Below, in pieces: positions 50,656-60,263 of a stretch of 64,000 nt of DNA. The notes under the pieces are model-generated. The model was given only the letters and a program-made list of their open reading frames with translations, was not told where the DNA came from and made no database searches. Within the stretch, counting starts at the first letter, position 1. The number at the start of each line of letters is the position of its first letter. The translations under genes and the position numbers were made by a program. Where the stretch lies: contig JAGQRW010000018.1 of the NCBI GenBank assembly GCA_020425085.1, forward strand, positions 124,001-188,000, given 5' to 3'. This DNA comes from Paracoccaceae bacterium. Lineage in GTDB: Bacteria; Pseudomonadota; Alphaproteobacteria; Rhodobacterales; Rhodobacteraceae.

Positions 50656-52413
50656 TTATTCGGCTGCTTGTTTGTTCTGGTTCCATATAGGCATTTGAAT
50701 CTCAAAGACAGCCCCCCCGTTGGAACCGTTGCGAGCAATCAGCCGGCCACCAAGTTCCGTGACGATGCCCGACGAGATGGCAAGCCCAAGCCCGACGCCT
50801 TCGCCAGGCTTTTTGGTGGTGTAGAAGGGTTCGAACAACTGTTCCAGATCGTTGATGCCGGTGCCGTTGTCGCGCACCGACAGCTTGGCGATATCGCCGC
50901 CGGTGATGCGCAGGCCGATTTCTCGCTCGGCCATTTCCTTGTTGGCGTCAAGTGCGTTGCGCAGAAGGTTGACCACCACCTGTTCAAGGCGGATCTGATC
51001 GCCAAGCACCATCACCGGTTCATCGGGAATGTCCTGACTGATCCTGACCTTGATGTGGTTGAGCTGTGGTTCCATCATCGACAATCCGGTGGCCAGCGCA
51101 TCGCGCATGTCGATCGGCACCAGATCCTCGCTGCCCTTGCGGGCATAGGATTTCAACTGTTTGGTGATCGCCGCCATGCGCCCGATCAGATCGTCGATGC
51201 GCTGAAACGACGACAGCGCCTCATCCGGGCGGTGGCGTTGCAACAACAGGCGTGCGCCCGCCAGATAGGTTTTCATCGCAGCCAGCGGCTGGTTCAGTTC
51301 ATGGCTGACGGCGGCTGACATTTCACCAAGCGCCGCCAGTTTCGAGCTTTGCGCCAGGCTTTGTTCGGCCACCTTCAGGTTGGCCTCGGCGCGTTCGCGT
51401 TCCTCGATTTCCTTGGACAGGCGTTCATTGAGGGCGCGCAGTTCGATCGATTCGCGCTGAAACACGTTGGATTGCTGTACGGCGCGGCGCGACATGATGT
51501 AAAAAACCAGCGCCACCAGAATGGCAAAACCCATGATTTCCAGCGCCAGAACCCCGTTCACCCGTTCGCGCACCGAGGCGAAAGTGGTGAAATAGATCAG
51601 CCGCCAGCCCTGAAAGTCGATCTTGGCCTCTTCGCGCATGATGGCGCGGCCCTGGGTGATCGCCTCGGCCGGGGTCTGGATCCAGTCGCCGGTGGCCTGA
51701 AAGGCGCGCTCGATGGCGCTAGGGGCGTTTTCCACCTTCAGCGCCTGTTCCACCGTCTGGTGTTTCCATTTCGGTTCGGTCGACAGGATCACCTGATTTT
51801 CGCTATCGGCGATCATGATCGCTTCGGCTGCCATGGCCCAGCGTTGTTCGAGGCGCGCCAGGCCGACCTCGACCACAATCACGCCGATGCCCTGGTTGCC
51901 GCTCTGGATCTTGCGCGAATAGCTGAACTGCAAGCCGCCGGTTTCCAGTTTTTCGGTGGTGAACACGGTGTCGGCGCTGCGCAGCGCCTCGACAAAATAG
52001 GCGGCGTTGCGGTGCTGGGTGCCGATCTCGCGCCGGTCGGTGGCGGCAACCGTGCGCCCATCGCCATCCAGCAGCACCAGCGAAGCGGCGCCGATTTCGT
52101 CCTTGATCGAGATCAGGCGCTGCGACGTGGCGGCGAAATCGCCGGAATTCAGCGCCGAGATCAGCACCGGATCGCGCGACAGCAACAGCGGCACCACCGA
52201 AGTGCGCTGCAATTCGCTGGACAGGTTGCCGGCATAAAGCGCCGCCCTGAGTTCGGCGCGCTGCCGGGTTTCCTGGGTGAAACGGTCGGTCAGGTAAAGG
52301 TTGGAGATCCAGATCAGCAGAATGGCAATGGTGATCACCACGGCAATCACCAGCCGTGCCACCAGCGAGGTGCGGTTCCTGTCCGGGAGATGTGCGTTTG
52401 CCTGCTTTTTCAT
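50656..52413 (-). CDS. dctB: DctB-like sensor histidine kinase
   Basis: A 585-residue membrane kinase. Helix 1 is at residues 20-42, a periplasmic double-PAS-type sensor follows to about 285 (DRREIGTQHRNAAYFVEALRSADTVFTTEK), helix 2 is near 290-312, then a coiled coil (ALNERLSKEIEERERAEANLKVAEQSLAQ), the phosphoacceptor His in GEMSAAVSHELNQPLAAM and the HATPase_c N, G1 and G2 boxes (NLLRNALDA, DNGTGI, GEGVGLGLAISSGIV). DctB proteins sense C4-dicarboxylates outside the membrane and phosphorylate DctD. No transporter gene lies beside this pair; the TRAP operon is 24 kb away. Confidence 0.9.
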   Translation of the reverse strand: MKKQANAHLPDRNRTSLVARLVIAVVITIAILLIWISNLYLTDRFTQETRQRAELRAALYAGNLSSELQRTSVVPLLLSRDPVLISALNSGDFAATSQRLISIKDEIGAASLVLLDGDGRTVAATDRREIGTQHRNAAYFVEALRSADTVFTTEKLETGGLQFSYSRKIQSGNQGIGVIVVEVGLARLEQRWAMAAEAIMIADSENQVILSTEPKWKHQTVEQALKVENAPSAIERAFQATGDWIQTPAEAITQGRAIMREEAKIDFQGWRLIYFTTFASVRERVNGVLALEIMGFAILVALVFYIMSRRAVQQSNVFQRESIELRALNERLSKEIEERERAEANLKVAEQSLAQSSKLAALGEMSAAVSHELNQPLAAMKTYLAGARLLLQRHRPDEALSSFQRIDDLIGRMAAITKQLKSYARKGSEDLVPIDMRDALATGLSMMEPQLNHIKVRISQDIPDEPVMVLGDQIRLEQVVVNLLRNALDANKEMAEREIGLRITGGDIAKLSVRDNGTGINDLEQLFEPFYTTKKPGEGVGLGLAISSGIVTELGGRLIARNGSNGGAVFEIQMPIWNQNKQAAE

Positions 52414-52501
52414 GCCGCGAAAGTCTACGACGATTGCCGGTCTGCCTCAAGCGCCGGCATCGGATGGGCGAAATATCGCCGGAGGGCGTAGCTTTGACGC
52501 C

Positions 52502-53173
52502 TCAGGCGTGAATCAGCGCCTTGGCCAGCGATACGAACAGGCCGCGCCCGTCCATGCCGCCAAGTTCGACATCGTTCAGCCGTTCGGGGTGCGGCATCAT
52601 GCCGAGAACCCGGCGGTTTTCCGACAGGATTCCAGCGATGTTTTCCGCCGATCCGTTGGGGTTGTCGCAATATTCAAAGGCGATGCGATCCTCGGCCTTG
52701 AGCGCCGCCAGCACCTTTTGATCGGCGTTGTAGTTGCCGTCATGGTGGGCAATCGGGATGGTGATGCGTTGATCCTTCCGATAGGCGTTGGTGAACGGGC
52801 TATTGGTGGTTTTCACTGCAAGATCAATGTCTTTGCAGATGTATTTAAGGTCACGGTTGCGCATCAGCGCACCCGGCAGCAGCCCGGTTTCGGTCAGGAT
52901 CTGAAAGCCGTTGCAAATGCCAAGAACATGGCCGCCGCGATGGGCGAAATCGACCACGGCGCGGCAGATCGGCGAACGCGCGGCGATGGCGCCACAACGC
53001 AGATAGTCGCCAAAGGAAAATCCGCCGGGAATGCCGATCACGTCCAGCCCCGCCGGCAGACTGACATCCTTGTGCCAGACCATATGCGGTTTCTGCCCGC
53101 TCATGCCTTCAAACGCCACCGCCAGGTCGCGGTCGCAGTTTGAGCCGGGAAAAACGATCACCGCCGTTTTCAT
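52502..53173 (-). CDS. purQ: Phosphoribosylformylglycinamidine synthase subunit PurQ
   Basis: A 223-residue glutaminase subunit that supplies ammonia to PurL in purine synthesis. It is a class I glutamine amidotransferase: nucleophile Cys87 in LGICNGFQ, His and Glu in MPHPERLN near residue 197, and [19 protein letters not shown] at the ammonia path. ATG 53173 overlaps the PurS stop by four bases. Order purC-purS-purQ in one operon is common in alphaproteobacteria; purL lies outside the window or elsewhere. Confidence 0.95.
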   Translation of the reverse strand: MKTAVIVFPGSNCDRDLAVAFEGMSGQKPHMVWHKDVSLPAGLDVIGIPGGFSFGDYLRCGAIAARSPICRAVVDFAHRGGHVLGICNGFQILTETGLLPGALMRNRDLKYICKDIDLAVKTTNSPFTNAYRKDQRITIPIAHHDGNYNADQKVLAALKAEDRIAFEYCDNPNGSAENIAGILSENRRVLGMMPHPERLNDVELGGMDGRGLFVSLAKALIHA

Positions 53174-53412
53174 GACAGGATTTCCACCGCGTAATTCTCG
53201 ATCACCGCGTTGGCCAGCAACTTGGCGCACATGTCGCGCACGCTGGCTTCGGCGCGGGCGGGGTCGGTTTCCGCCAGGTCAAGTTCGATCACCTTGCCCT
53301 GACGTACCGCGTTGATCCCCTGAAATCCAAGGCTGGCCAATGAATGTTTCACCGCCTCGCCCTGCGGATCCAGAACCCCGGTTTTCAGCGTGACAAATAC
53401 CCGTGCTTTCAT
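53170..53412 (-). CDS. purS: Phosphoribosylformylglycinamidine synthase subunit PurS
   Basis: An 80-residue small structural subunit that couples PurQ to Pur[30 protein letters not shown] is the family's N-terminus and the protein ends [15 protein letters not shown] 53412 is chosen because GGGG lies six bases upstream; the ATG at 53418 is too near that site. It is sandwiched between purC (nine bases upstream) and purQ. Confidence 0.94.
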   Translation of the reverse strand: MKARVFVTLKTGVLDPQGEAVKHSLASLGFQGINAVRQGKVIELDLAETDPARAEASVRDMCAKLLANAVIENYAVEILS

Positions 53413-53421
53413 CGCCATCCC

Positions 53422-54180
53422 CTAATTCACCAGCTTGGGCCCGGTGGTGGACTTGTTTTTCGGCATCAAGCCCAGACGGTTGGCAACCTCGGTATAGGCA
53501 TCGGCCAGATCACCGAGGTCACGGCGAAACACGTCCTTGTCAAGCTTGCGCCCGGTTGCCACATCCCAAAGGCGGCAACTGTCGGGCGAAATTTCATCGG
53601 CGACGATCAGGCGCTGGTAGTCGCCATCGAACACCCGGCCGATCTCGATCTTGAAATCAACCAGCTTGATGCCGACGCCCAGCATAAGCCCGGACAGGAA
53701 ATCGTTGACCCTGAGGGCCAGCGCCACCATGTCATCCAGATCCTGCTGCGTGGCCCAGCCAAAGGCGATGATATGCTCTTCGGAGACCAGGGGATCGCCA
53801 AGCGCGTCATCCTTGAAATAAAACTCGACGATCGGGCGGGGCAGGGGCGTTCCCTCGTCGATGCCAAGACGTTTGGACAGCGATCCGGCGGCGATGTTCC
53901 TGACCACCACCTCAAGCGGGATGATCTCGACCGAGCGGATAAGCTGTTCGCGCATGTTCAGCCGGCGGATGAAATGTGTCGGCACGCCGATATTGCCTAG
54001 CCCGGTCATGAAATATTCCGACAAACGGTTGTTCAGAACACCCTTGCCTTCGATGGTCGCCCGCTTTTCGGCGTTGAAGGCGGTGGCGTCATCCTTGAAA
54101 TACTGCACCAGTGTGCCGGGTTCCGGGCCTTCGTAAAGGATCTTTGCCTTGCCCTCATAAACCTTTTTGCGGCGTACCAT
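53422..54180 (-). CDS. purC: Phosphoribosylaminoimidazole-succinocarboxamide synthase (SAICAR synthase)
   Basis: A 252-residue enzyme that joins CAIR and aspartate with [32 protein letters not shown] is the N-terminal nucleotide region, [19 protein letters not shown] the SAICAR signature and [12 protein letters not shown] the metal site. It is the first gene of purC-purS-purQ and divergent from the zeta subunit gene, with 189 bases between the starts. Confidence 0.95.
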   Translation of the reverse strand: MVRRKKVYEGKAKILYEGPEPGTLVQYFKDDATAFNAEKRATIEGKGVLNNRLSEYFMTGLGNIGVPTHFIRRLNMREQLIRSVEIIPLEVVVRNIAAGSLSKRLGIDEGTPLPRPIVEFYFKDDALGDPLVSEEHIIAFGWATQQDLDDMVALALRVNDFLSGLMLGVGIKLVDFKIEIGRVFDGDYQRLIVADEISPDSCRLWDVATGRKLDKDVFRRDLGDLADAYTEVANRLGLMPKNKSTTGPKLVN

Positions 54181-54369
54181 AATATCTCCGATCGGGACAG
54201 GAAGAAAACCGGCCCAGCCAGGGGCGCCGATTCAGGTCATGGCGACTCTATAAGTAAACTGACGCCAAGGGGCAAGCTGTCGCGCGTATGGCGTGAAAGC
54301 GAGGGTTGCGAACTGGCGCGGCTCCGGCCATATAGGGGCAGATAGATCAAAACCCCTGCGGAGACAGCA

Positions 54370-54693
54370 ATGACCACATTTGAAGATCGACTGAGCGGAT
54401 TTGAAGCCAAATATGCCCATGACGAAGAAATGCAGTTCAAGGCGCAGGCGCGTGCCAACAAACTGCTGGGATTGTGGGCGGCGGGTCTGCTGGGGAAATC
54501 CGGGGATGAGGCGGACGCTTATGCCAAAGAAATCGTGAAGGCCGATTTCGAAGAGGCCGGGCACGAAGATGTTTTCCGCCGCGTCGCGGGCGATCTGGGC
54601 AACAGGGCGGATGCCAAAACCATCCGTGGCATGATGATCGAGACGCTGGCGAAGGCGAAACAGGATTTGATGGCGGAAAAAGACCAGGACTAG
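54370..54693 (+). CDS. F1-ATPase zeta subunit / DUF1476 inhibitor protein
   Basis: A 107-residue DUF1476 protein like the zeta subunit that blocks ATP hydrolysis by the alphaproteobacterial F1-ATPase. MTTFEDRLSGFEAKYAHDEEMQFKAQARANKLLGLWAAGLLGKSGDEADAYAKEIVKADFEEAGHEDVFRRVAGDLG covers the inhibitory N-terminal helix and the four-helix body. The family is confined mainly to Alphaproteobacteria, which supports the taxonomic placement. It is monocistronic; a hairpin with a short T run follows. Confidence 0.92.
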   Translation: MTTFEDRLSGFEAKYAHDEEMQFKAQARANKLLGLWAAGLLGKSGDEADAYAKEIVKADFEEAGHEDVFRRVAGDLGNRADAKTIRGMMIETLAKAKQDLMAEKDQD

Positions 54694-54719
54694 CCTAGCC
54701 AGGGGCGGCAATCAGCCTG

Positions 54720-54749
54720 AACCGCCTGCGTGTCAAAGCGGGCGGTTTT
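54720..54749 (+). terminator. Possible weak terminator of the zeta subunit gene
   Basis: AACCGCC (54720-54726) pairs with GGCGGTT (54741-54747) over a 14-base loop, followed by only four T. The loop is long, so it is a weaker candidate than the other two terminators. Confidence 0.35.
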
Positions 54750-54787
54750 GGGGCTGGGTTTCATGTCCGGGTTGGCATTTTCTTGCT

Positions 54788-56095
54788 TCAACCCTTACCA
54801 AACACCCGCGCGAAAATCGTGTCTACGTGTTTGGTGTGATAGCCAAGATCGAACTTTTCCTCGATCTCATCCGCGCTTAGTGCCGCCAGCACATCCTTGT
54901 CGGCCAGCAGTTCAGTCTTGAAATCCTTGCCTTCCTCCCAGACCTTCATGGCGTTTCTTTGCACCAGGCGATAGGCGTCTTCGCGGCTGACCCCGGCCTG
55001 GGTCAGCGCCAGCAGCACCCGCTGGCTCATCACCAGGCCGCGGAACTTGTTCATGTTTGCCAGCATGTTGTCGGGGTAGATCACCAGTTTGTCGATCACC
55101 TGGGTCAGCTGAGACAGCGCGAAATCCAGCGTGATGGTGGTATCGGGGCCGATATTTCGTTCAACGCTGGAATGGCTGATATCGCGTTCATGCCAGAGGG
55201 CGACGTTTTCCATCGCCGGCACCACCGCCATCCTTACCAGCCGCGCCAGCCCTGTCAGGTTTTCCGAAAGAACCGGGTTGCGCTTGTGCGGCATGGCGCT
55301 GGAACCCTTTTGACCGGCGGAAAAGAATTCCTCGGCTTCCAGAACCTCGGTTCGCTGCATATGGCGGATTTCGGTCGCCACGTTTTCAATCGACGATGCA
55401 ACCACCCCAAGAGCCGCGAAAAATGCTGCGTGCCGGTCGCGGGGGATTACCTGCGTGCTGATCGGCTCAGGGTTCAGGCCAAGCCGGGCGCAGACATGTT
55501 CCTCGACGCGCGGGTCGATATTGGCGAATGTCCCCACGGCACCGGAAATCGCGCCGGTGGCGATTTCGGCGCGGGCGGCCACCAGTCGGGCGCGGTTTCG
55601 CTGCATTTCGGCGTAAAACCGCGCAAACGTCAGGCCCATGGTGGTGGGTTCGGCGTGAATGCCGTGGCTGCGCCCGATCCTGACGGTATCCTTGTGTTCC
55701 AGGGCACGGCGTTTCAGCGCCGCCAGCAACCCATCCATATCCCCGATCAGGATGTCGCTGGCCCGCACAAGCTGTACGTTGAAACAGGTGTCCAGAACGT
55801 CGGATGAGGTCATCCCCTGATGCACGAACCGCGCCTGATCGCTGCCGATGATTTCCGCCAGATGCGTCAGGAACGCGATCACGTCGTGTTTGGTCAGTGC
55901 CTCGATCTCATCAATCCGGGCCACGTCGAATTCCACGTCTTTCGCCTTCCACACCGCCTGGGCGTTTTCGCGCGGGATTACACCAAGCTCGGCCATGGCA
56001 TCGCAGGCATGCGCCTCGATCTCGTACCAGATGCGGAATTTCGTCGCAGGCGACCAGTTGGCAACCATTTCGGGGCGGGAATAACGCGGGATCAT
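54788..56095 (-). CDS. purB: Adenylosuccinate lyase
   Basis: A 435-residue fumarase/aspartase-superfamily enzyme used twice in purine synthesis, splitting SAICAR and adenylosuccinate to release fumarate. Catalytic elements are TSSDVLDTCFNVQLV, GRSHGIHAEPTTMGL and the flexible signature loop GSSAMPHKRNPV. ATG 56095 (MIPRYSRPEMVANW) is chosen because the family begins there; the open frame to 56269 reaches over the start of the opposite gene. Separated from the purCSQ operon by the zeta subunit gene. Confidence 0.95.
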   Translation of the reverse strand: MIPRYSRPEMVANWSPATKFRIWYEIEAHACDAMAELGVIPRENAQAVWKAKDVEFDVARIDEIEALTKHDVIAFLTHLAEIIGSDQARFVHQGMTSSDVLDTCFNVQLVRASDILIGDMDGLLAALKRRALEHKDTVRIGRSHGIHAEPTTMGLTFARFYAEMQRNRARLVAARAEIATGAISGAVGTFANIDPRVEEHVCARLGLNPEPISTQVIPRDRHAAFFAALGVVASSIENVATEIRHMQRTEVLEAEEFFSAGQKGSSAMPHKRNPVLSENLTGLARLVRMAVVPAMENVALWHERDISHSSVERNIGPDTTITLDFALSQLTQVIDKLVIYPDNMLANMNKFRGLVMSQRVLLALTQAGVSREDAYRLVQRNAMKVWEEGKDFKTELLADKDVLAALSADEIEEKFDLGYHTKHVDTIFARVFGKG

Positions 56096-56183
56096 GGGCG
56101 GGCCTTTCGATGCGGTGTTGTCGGATGTCCGCCCGCCTCTTAAACTCTGCTCGGGTCGGGAACAAGCCGGGGAAAGCGCCAGA

Positions 56184-56624
56184 ATGCAGGTTGATCTGCC
56201 AGAGGGTTTCGGCCTTGCCGCATTTGCCGGGCGCTGGCGGTTGACCCGCGACATTACCGACCATCGCAACCAGCAGCGCGGTCAATTCACCGGCGAGGCG
56301 GTTTTCAGCCCTGAAATCAACGGGCTAAGCTACATGGAAACCGGGTTTCTGACCATGGCCGGACAGGTGCCGTTGAAGGCAACCCGGCAATATCTCTGGC
56401 AGGAAATCAATGGCCGCATCAATGTCAGGTTTGCCGACGACCGGCCGTTCTACGACTTTTTGCCGGGTCAGGGCGAGGTTGCGGCACAGCATTTCTGTCA
56501 ACCGGACAATTACCGTGTCGCACATGATTTCCGCAACTGGCCCGAATGGCACAGCCGCTGGCAAGTGGAAGGGCCGAAAAAACGCTATGAAATGCACAGC
56601 ATCTATCGGCGCGATACCGGATAA
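56184..56624 (+). CDS. DUF6314 family protein
   Basis: A 146-residue protein, GFGLAAFAGRWRLTRDITDHRNQQRG at the start and a C-terminal HSRWQVEGPKKRYEMHSIYRR, resembling the lipocalin-like DUF6314 family. The predicted fold is a small beta-barrel that may bind a hydrophobic ligand; function is unknown. GGGGAAAG precedes ATG 56184. It is divergent from purB, with 88 bases between starts, and bioY follows 63 bases on. Confidence 0.75.
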   Translation: MQVDLPEGFGLAAFAGRWRLTRDITDHRNQQRGQFTGEAVFSPEINGLSYMETGFLTMAGQVPLKATRQYLWQEINGRINVRFADDRPFYDFLPGQGEVAAQHFCQPDNYRVAHDFRNWPEWHSRWQVEGPKKRYEMHSIYRRDTG

Positions 56625-56687
56625 GTCTTGCACCGCGCCCAAGGTTTCGGCACAACCTTCAACCAAACCAACCGGAAAGGGATCAAT

Positions 56688-57296
56688 ATGGCAACGACAC
56701 TGAACCAGAAAGTGCTGACCGAGGCGCTGTGGCAGGCCGAGGGTGCGGGCCTCTGGGCAAAACGCGCGGTGCTGGTGGCGGCGGGGATTGCCGCCTTGAC
56801 GGTAGCGGCGCAAATCAGGCTGCCGATGTGGCCGGTTCCCGCGACCATGCAGACCTTTGTGGTGCTGTCGATCGGCGCCGCCTATGGCACGCGGCTGGGG
56901 CTGGCGACGCTTCTTGGTTATCTGCTGATCGGCGCGTTTGGCTTTGATGTTTTTACCAGCTCGTCCGCCACCAATAGCGGCATTGCCTATATGATGGGCG
57001 CGACCGGGGGCTATCTGCTGGGCTTTGCAGTGGCCGGCGGCGTGATGGGCGCGTTGGCCCGCAGGGGCTGGGACCAGTCGGTGATGAAAATGGCGCTGGC
57101 GATGCTGATCGGCAATATAGTGATCTATGCGTTTGGCTTGCCCTGGATGGCCTGGCTGTTTTTGGAAACCAAGGGTGCCGCCTGGGTGATCCAATGGGGC
57201 CTGACCAATTTCGTGGTGTTTGATCTGCTGAAACTGGCGTTGGCGGCCCTCATGTTTCCGACGCTCTGGCGGATGGTGGGCAAAGCCCGCGTCTGA
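56688..57296 (+). CDS. bioY: Biotin transporter BioY (S component)
   Basis: A 202-residue membrane protein with six helices, the biotin-binding S unit of an ECF-type transporter. LPMWPVPATMQTFVVLSIGAAYGTRLG and GATGGYLLGFAVAGG are the family motifs. No bioM or bioN gene adjoins, so it may act alone or share an ECF module. I chose ATG 56688 because AAAGG precedes it. A strong terminator follows. Confidence 0.92.
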   Translation: MATTLNQKVLTEALWQAEGAGLWAKRAVLVAAGIAALTVAAQIRLPMWPVPATMQTFVVLSIGAAYGTRLGLATLLGYLLIGAFGFDVFTSSSATNSGIAYMMGATGGYLLGFAVAGGVMGALARRGWDQSVMKMALAMLIGNIVIYAFGLPWMAWLFLETKGAAWVIQWGLTNFVVFDLLKLALAALMFPTLWRMVGKARV

Positions 57297-57315
57297 TCCG
57301 ACTTTTAGCCAAAAG

Positions 57316-57348
57316 AAAAAGGCGCAGCTTGCGGGCTGCGCCTTTTTT
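57316..57348. terminator. Bidirectional rho-independent terminator between bioY and gltA
   Basis: GGCGCAGC (57321-57328) and GCTGCGCC (57335-57342) pair around a 6-base loop, flanked by AAAAA on the left and TTTTTT on the right, so it can end transcription from both convergent genes. Confidence 0.92.
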
Positions 57349-57370
57349 CATTGCTGGCCGGGACAGTGGT

Positions 57371-58666
57371 TCAGCGTTGTTCCACATCCACATAATCACG
57401 CTCGGTCGCGCCGGTATATAGCTGGCGCGGGCGACCGATTTTCTGGGTCGGATCACCGATCATCTCTTTCCACTGGGCGATCCAGCCGACGGTGCGGCTA
57501 AGCGCAAAGATCGGCGTGAACATCGAGGTCGGGAAACCCATCGCATCCAGTATGATGCCGGAATAGAAATCGACATTGGGGTAGAGTTTCTTGGAGACGA
57601 AATAATCATCTTCAAGTGCGATCCGCTCCAACTCCTTGGCGACCTGAAGGGTGGGGTTGTTTTCGATGCCAAGCAGGCCAAGCACCTCGTCGGCGCTTTG
57701 TTTCATCACCTTGGCGCGGGGATCGAAATTCTTGTAGACCCGGTGGCCGAACCCCATCAGGCGGAACGGATCGTTCTTGTCCTTGGCGCGGCTGATATAT
57801 TCCGGGATGTGTTCGACCGAACCGATTTCGCGCAACATGGTCAGGCAGGCCTCGTTGGCGCCGCCATGTGCCGGACCCCACAGACAGGCAATGCCCGCCG
57901 CGATACAGGCGAACGGATTGGCCCCGCTTGACCCCGCCAGCCTGACCGTCGAGGTCGAGGCGTTCTGTTCGTGATCGGCGTGCAGGGTGAAAATCCGGTC
58001 CATGGCCCGGCTCAGAATCGGGTTGACCACATAATCCTCGGCCGGAACAGCGAAACACATCGACAGGAAATTCGAGGCATAATCCAGTTCGTTGCGCGGA
58101 TAGATGAACGGCTGGCCGATCGAGTATTTATAGGCCATCGCCGCAATCGTCGGCATCTTGGCAATCATGCGGATCGAGGCAACCTCGCGCTGTGCGGCGT
58201 CGTTGATGTCGGTAGAATCGTGGTAAAACGCCGACATCGCGCCGACCACGCCGACCATGGTGGCCATCGGATGCGCATCGCGCCTGAAACCGCGCAGGAA
58301 ATAGTGCATCTGCTCATGCAGCATGGTGTGGTTGGTGATGCGGTATTCAAACGCTTCCAGTTGCTCGGCCGTGGGCAATTCGCCGTAAAGCAGCAGATAG
58401 CATACTTCGAGATAGTGCGATTTTTCCGCCAGCTGGTCGATCGGATAGCCGCGATAAAGCAGTTCGCCCTTGTCGCCGTCGATAAAGGTGATGTCGCTTT
58501 CACAAGCCGCGGTCGAGGTAAAGCCGGGATCAAAGGTGAACACATCCGCTTCGCCGTAAAGTTTCCGGATATCAATGACATCCGGCCCGACCGAGGGGCT
58601 CAGGATTGGCAGTTCATAGGTCTTGCCGTGGAAACTTAGCGTTGCGTTTTTGGTCTTGTCGTTCAT
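57371..58666 (-). CDS. gltA: Citrate synthase
   Basis: A 431-residue type I hexameric bacterial citrate synthase that condenses acetyl-CoA and oxaloacetate. Catalytic residues are seen in the conserved segments [62 protein letters not shown] and [17 protein letters not shown], holding the active-site His, His, Asp. Three ATG codons are in tandem at 58672, 58669 and 58666; AGGGA lies best for the third. Receives acetyl-CoA from the acyl-CoA operons. The gltX gene follows upstream on the same strand. Confidence 0.96.
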   Translation of the reverse strand: MNDKTKNATLSFHGKTYELPILSPSVGPDVIDIRKLYGEADVFTFDPGFTSTAACESDITFIDGDKGELLYRGYPIDQLAEKSHYLEVCYLLLYGELPTAEQLEAFEYRITNHTMLHEQMHYFLRGFRRDAHPMATMVGVVGAMSAFYHDSTDINDAAQREVASIRMIAKMPTIAAMAYKYSIGQPFIYPRNELDYASNFLSMCFAVPAEDYVVNPILSRAMDRIFTLHADHEQNASTSTVRLAGSSGANPFACIAAGIACLWGPAHGGANEACLTMLREIGSVEHIPEYISRAKDKNDPFRLMGFGHRVYKNFDPRAKVMKQSADEVLGLLGIENNPTLQVAKELERIALEDDYFVSKKLYPNVDFYSGIILDAMGFPTSMFTPIFALSRTVGWIAQWKEMIGDPTQKIGRPRQLYTGATERDYVDVEQR

Positions 58667-58803
58667 CATCATTCCCTATCGTCGTTCGCAAACCAGGGCC
58701 AAACATCGGGATCTGGTCTTGTAATCGGGCCCTGCCTAGCGCGAACCCTTGAAACATTTGTTAACCGCAATGCAAGCGGACAAAATGGCGCGATCCCCCG
58801 GTT

Positions 58804-60207
58804 TCAGACCGCCACATCCTCCAGCCTTGCCAGCGTTTCAGTCTGCCCGATCAAAAGCATGACATCAAAAACACTGGGCGAAACCGTGCGGCCTGTAAGG
58901 GCGGCCCTGAGCGGCTGTGCGACCTTGCCGAGCTTCTGATTTTCCGCCTCGGCAAAACCCTTCACCACCGTCTCCAGGCTTTCGTGGTTCCAGCTAGCAT
59001 TTCGCAATCGCGGCGTCAAACGGTTCAGCATGCCACGGGATGCAGGATCAAGCTGCTGTGCTGCTGCTGCATCAGGGGAAAATGGCCGATGTGAAAGAAT
59101 AAAGTGAGCCTTGTCAATGATATCCGGCAATACCTTCGCGCGGTCTTTTAGAACCGGCATGGCGCGCGTCAGATCAAGGATCTGTTGGTCGTCAAGGGGT
59201 TTCTTGCCGGTCAGACGCAGAAAATCGACGCATTGCCGGGACAGATATGCATCTGCAGCATCGCGCATGTGCTGGCCGGACAGATTGTCCAGTTTCTTGA
59301 AATCGAACCGCGCCGGGGATTTGCCGATGCCTGCCAGGGTGAACCATTCAATCGCCTGTTCGGTGGTGAAAAATTCGTCATTGCCGTGGCTCCAGCCCAG
59401 TCGCGCCAGATAGTTGCGCATCGCTTCGGGCAGATAACCCATGTCGCGGTATTCATTGACGCCAAGCGCGCCGTGCCGTTTGGATAATTTCTTGCCATCC
59501 TCGCCATGGATCAGGGGAATATGGGCGAAAACCGGCACCTCCCAACCCATCGCAAGATACAGGAAGGTCTGGCGCGCGGCGTTGGACAAATGGTCGTCGC
59601 CCCGGATGATATGACTAACGCCCATGTCGTGATCATCCACCACCACCGCCAGCATATAGGTGGGGCTGCCATCGGCGCGAAGCAGCACCAGATCGTCAAG
59701 CGTGTCGTTTTTCCAGGTGACATCGCCCTGCACCTTGTCGCGGATGGTGATATCGCCGTCTTTGGGCGCCTTCAGTCGTACCACATAGGGCGCGTCGGGG
59801 TGGCTGGCGGGATCGGCGTCGCGCCAGGGGCTTTGGAACAGAACCGGGCGGCCTGCGGCCCGTGCCTCTTCGCGTGCCAAATCAATTTCTTCCTTGGTTG
59901 CGAAGCACTTATAAGCGTGACCTCGTGCAAGCATCTGATTGGCCACTTCGGCGTGGCGATCGGCACGGCTGGCTTGAAACACGGCGTCGCCGTCCCAGTC
60001 AAGGCCAAGCCATTTCAGGCCGTCAAAGATCGCCTCGGTTGCTTCGGGGGTGGAGCGAGCGCGGTCGGTGTCTTCGATCCTCAGCAGGAATTTGCCGCCG
60101 TTGGCGCGGGCGAACAGCCAGTTGAACAAGGCCGTCCGCGCCCCTCCGATATGCAGATAGCCGGTCGGAGACGGGGCAAATCGAGTGACAACCGGTCGGT
60201 CATTCAT
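58804..60207 (-). CDS. gltX: Glutamyl-tRNA synthetase
   Basis: A 467-residue class I synthetase. The HIGH box is [15 protein letters not shown] (residues 17-31) and the KMSKS box [14 protein letters not shown] near residue 240. The C-terminal anticodon-binding domain ends LAGRT-like [24 protein letters not shown]. It is separated from gltA by 131 bases and divergent from comEC. Confidence 0.95.
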   Translation of the reverse strand: MNDRPVVTRFAPSPTGYLHIGGARTALFNWLFARANGGKFLLRIEDTDRARSTPEATEAIFDGLKWLGLDWDGDAVFQASRADRHAEVANQMLARGHAYKCFATKEEIDLAREEARAAGRPVLFQSPWRDADPASHPDAPYVVRLKAPKDGDITIRDKVQGDVTWKNDTLDDLVLLRADGSPTYMLAVVVDDHDMGVSHIIRGDDHLSNAARQTFLYLAMGWEVPVFAHIPLIHGEDGKKLSKRHGALGVNEYRDMGYLPEAMRNYLARLGWSHGNDEFFTTEQAIEWFTLAGIGKSPARFDFKKLDNLSGQHMRDAADAYLSRQCVDFLRLTGKKPLDDQQILDLTRAMPVLKDRAKVLPDIIDKAHFILSHRPFSPDAAAAQQLDPASRGMLNRLTPRLRNASWNHESLETVVKGFAEAENQKLGKVAQPLRAALTGRTVSPSVFDVMLLIGQTETLARLEDVAV

Positions 60208-60263
60208 GTTGTGTTAATCTTTCCGTAACCAAAGGCGAGCAGGGTTTCCCCGCTGTTTAGGCA

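Noticed and set aside
52440-52500. Possible sixth copy of the dispersed element near GGGCGAAATATCGCCGGAGG
   Set aside because: It shares only the GCCGGAGG part and AAATA; the GAGTATTT and AAAGAA parts are missing.
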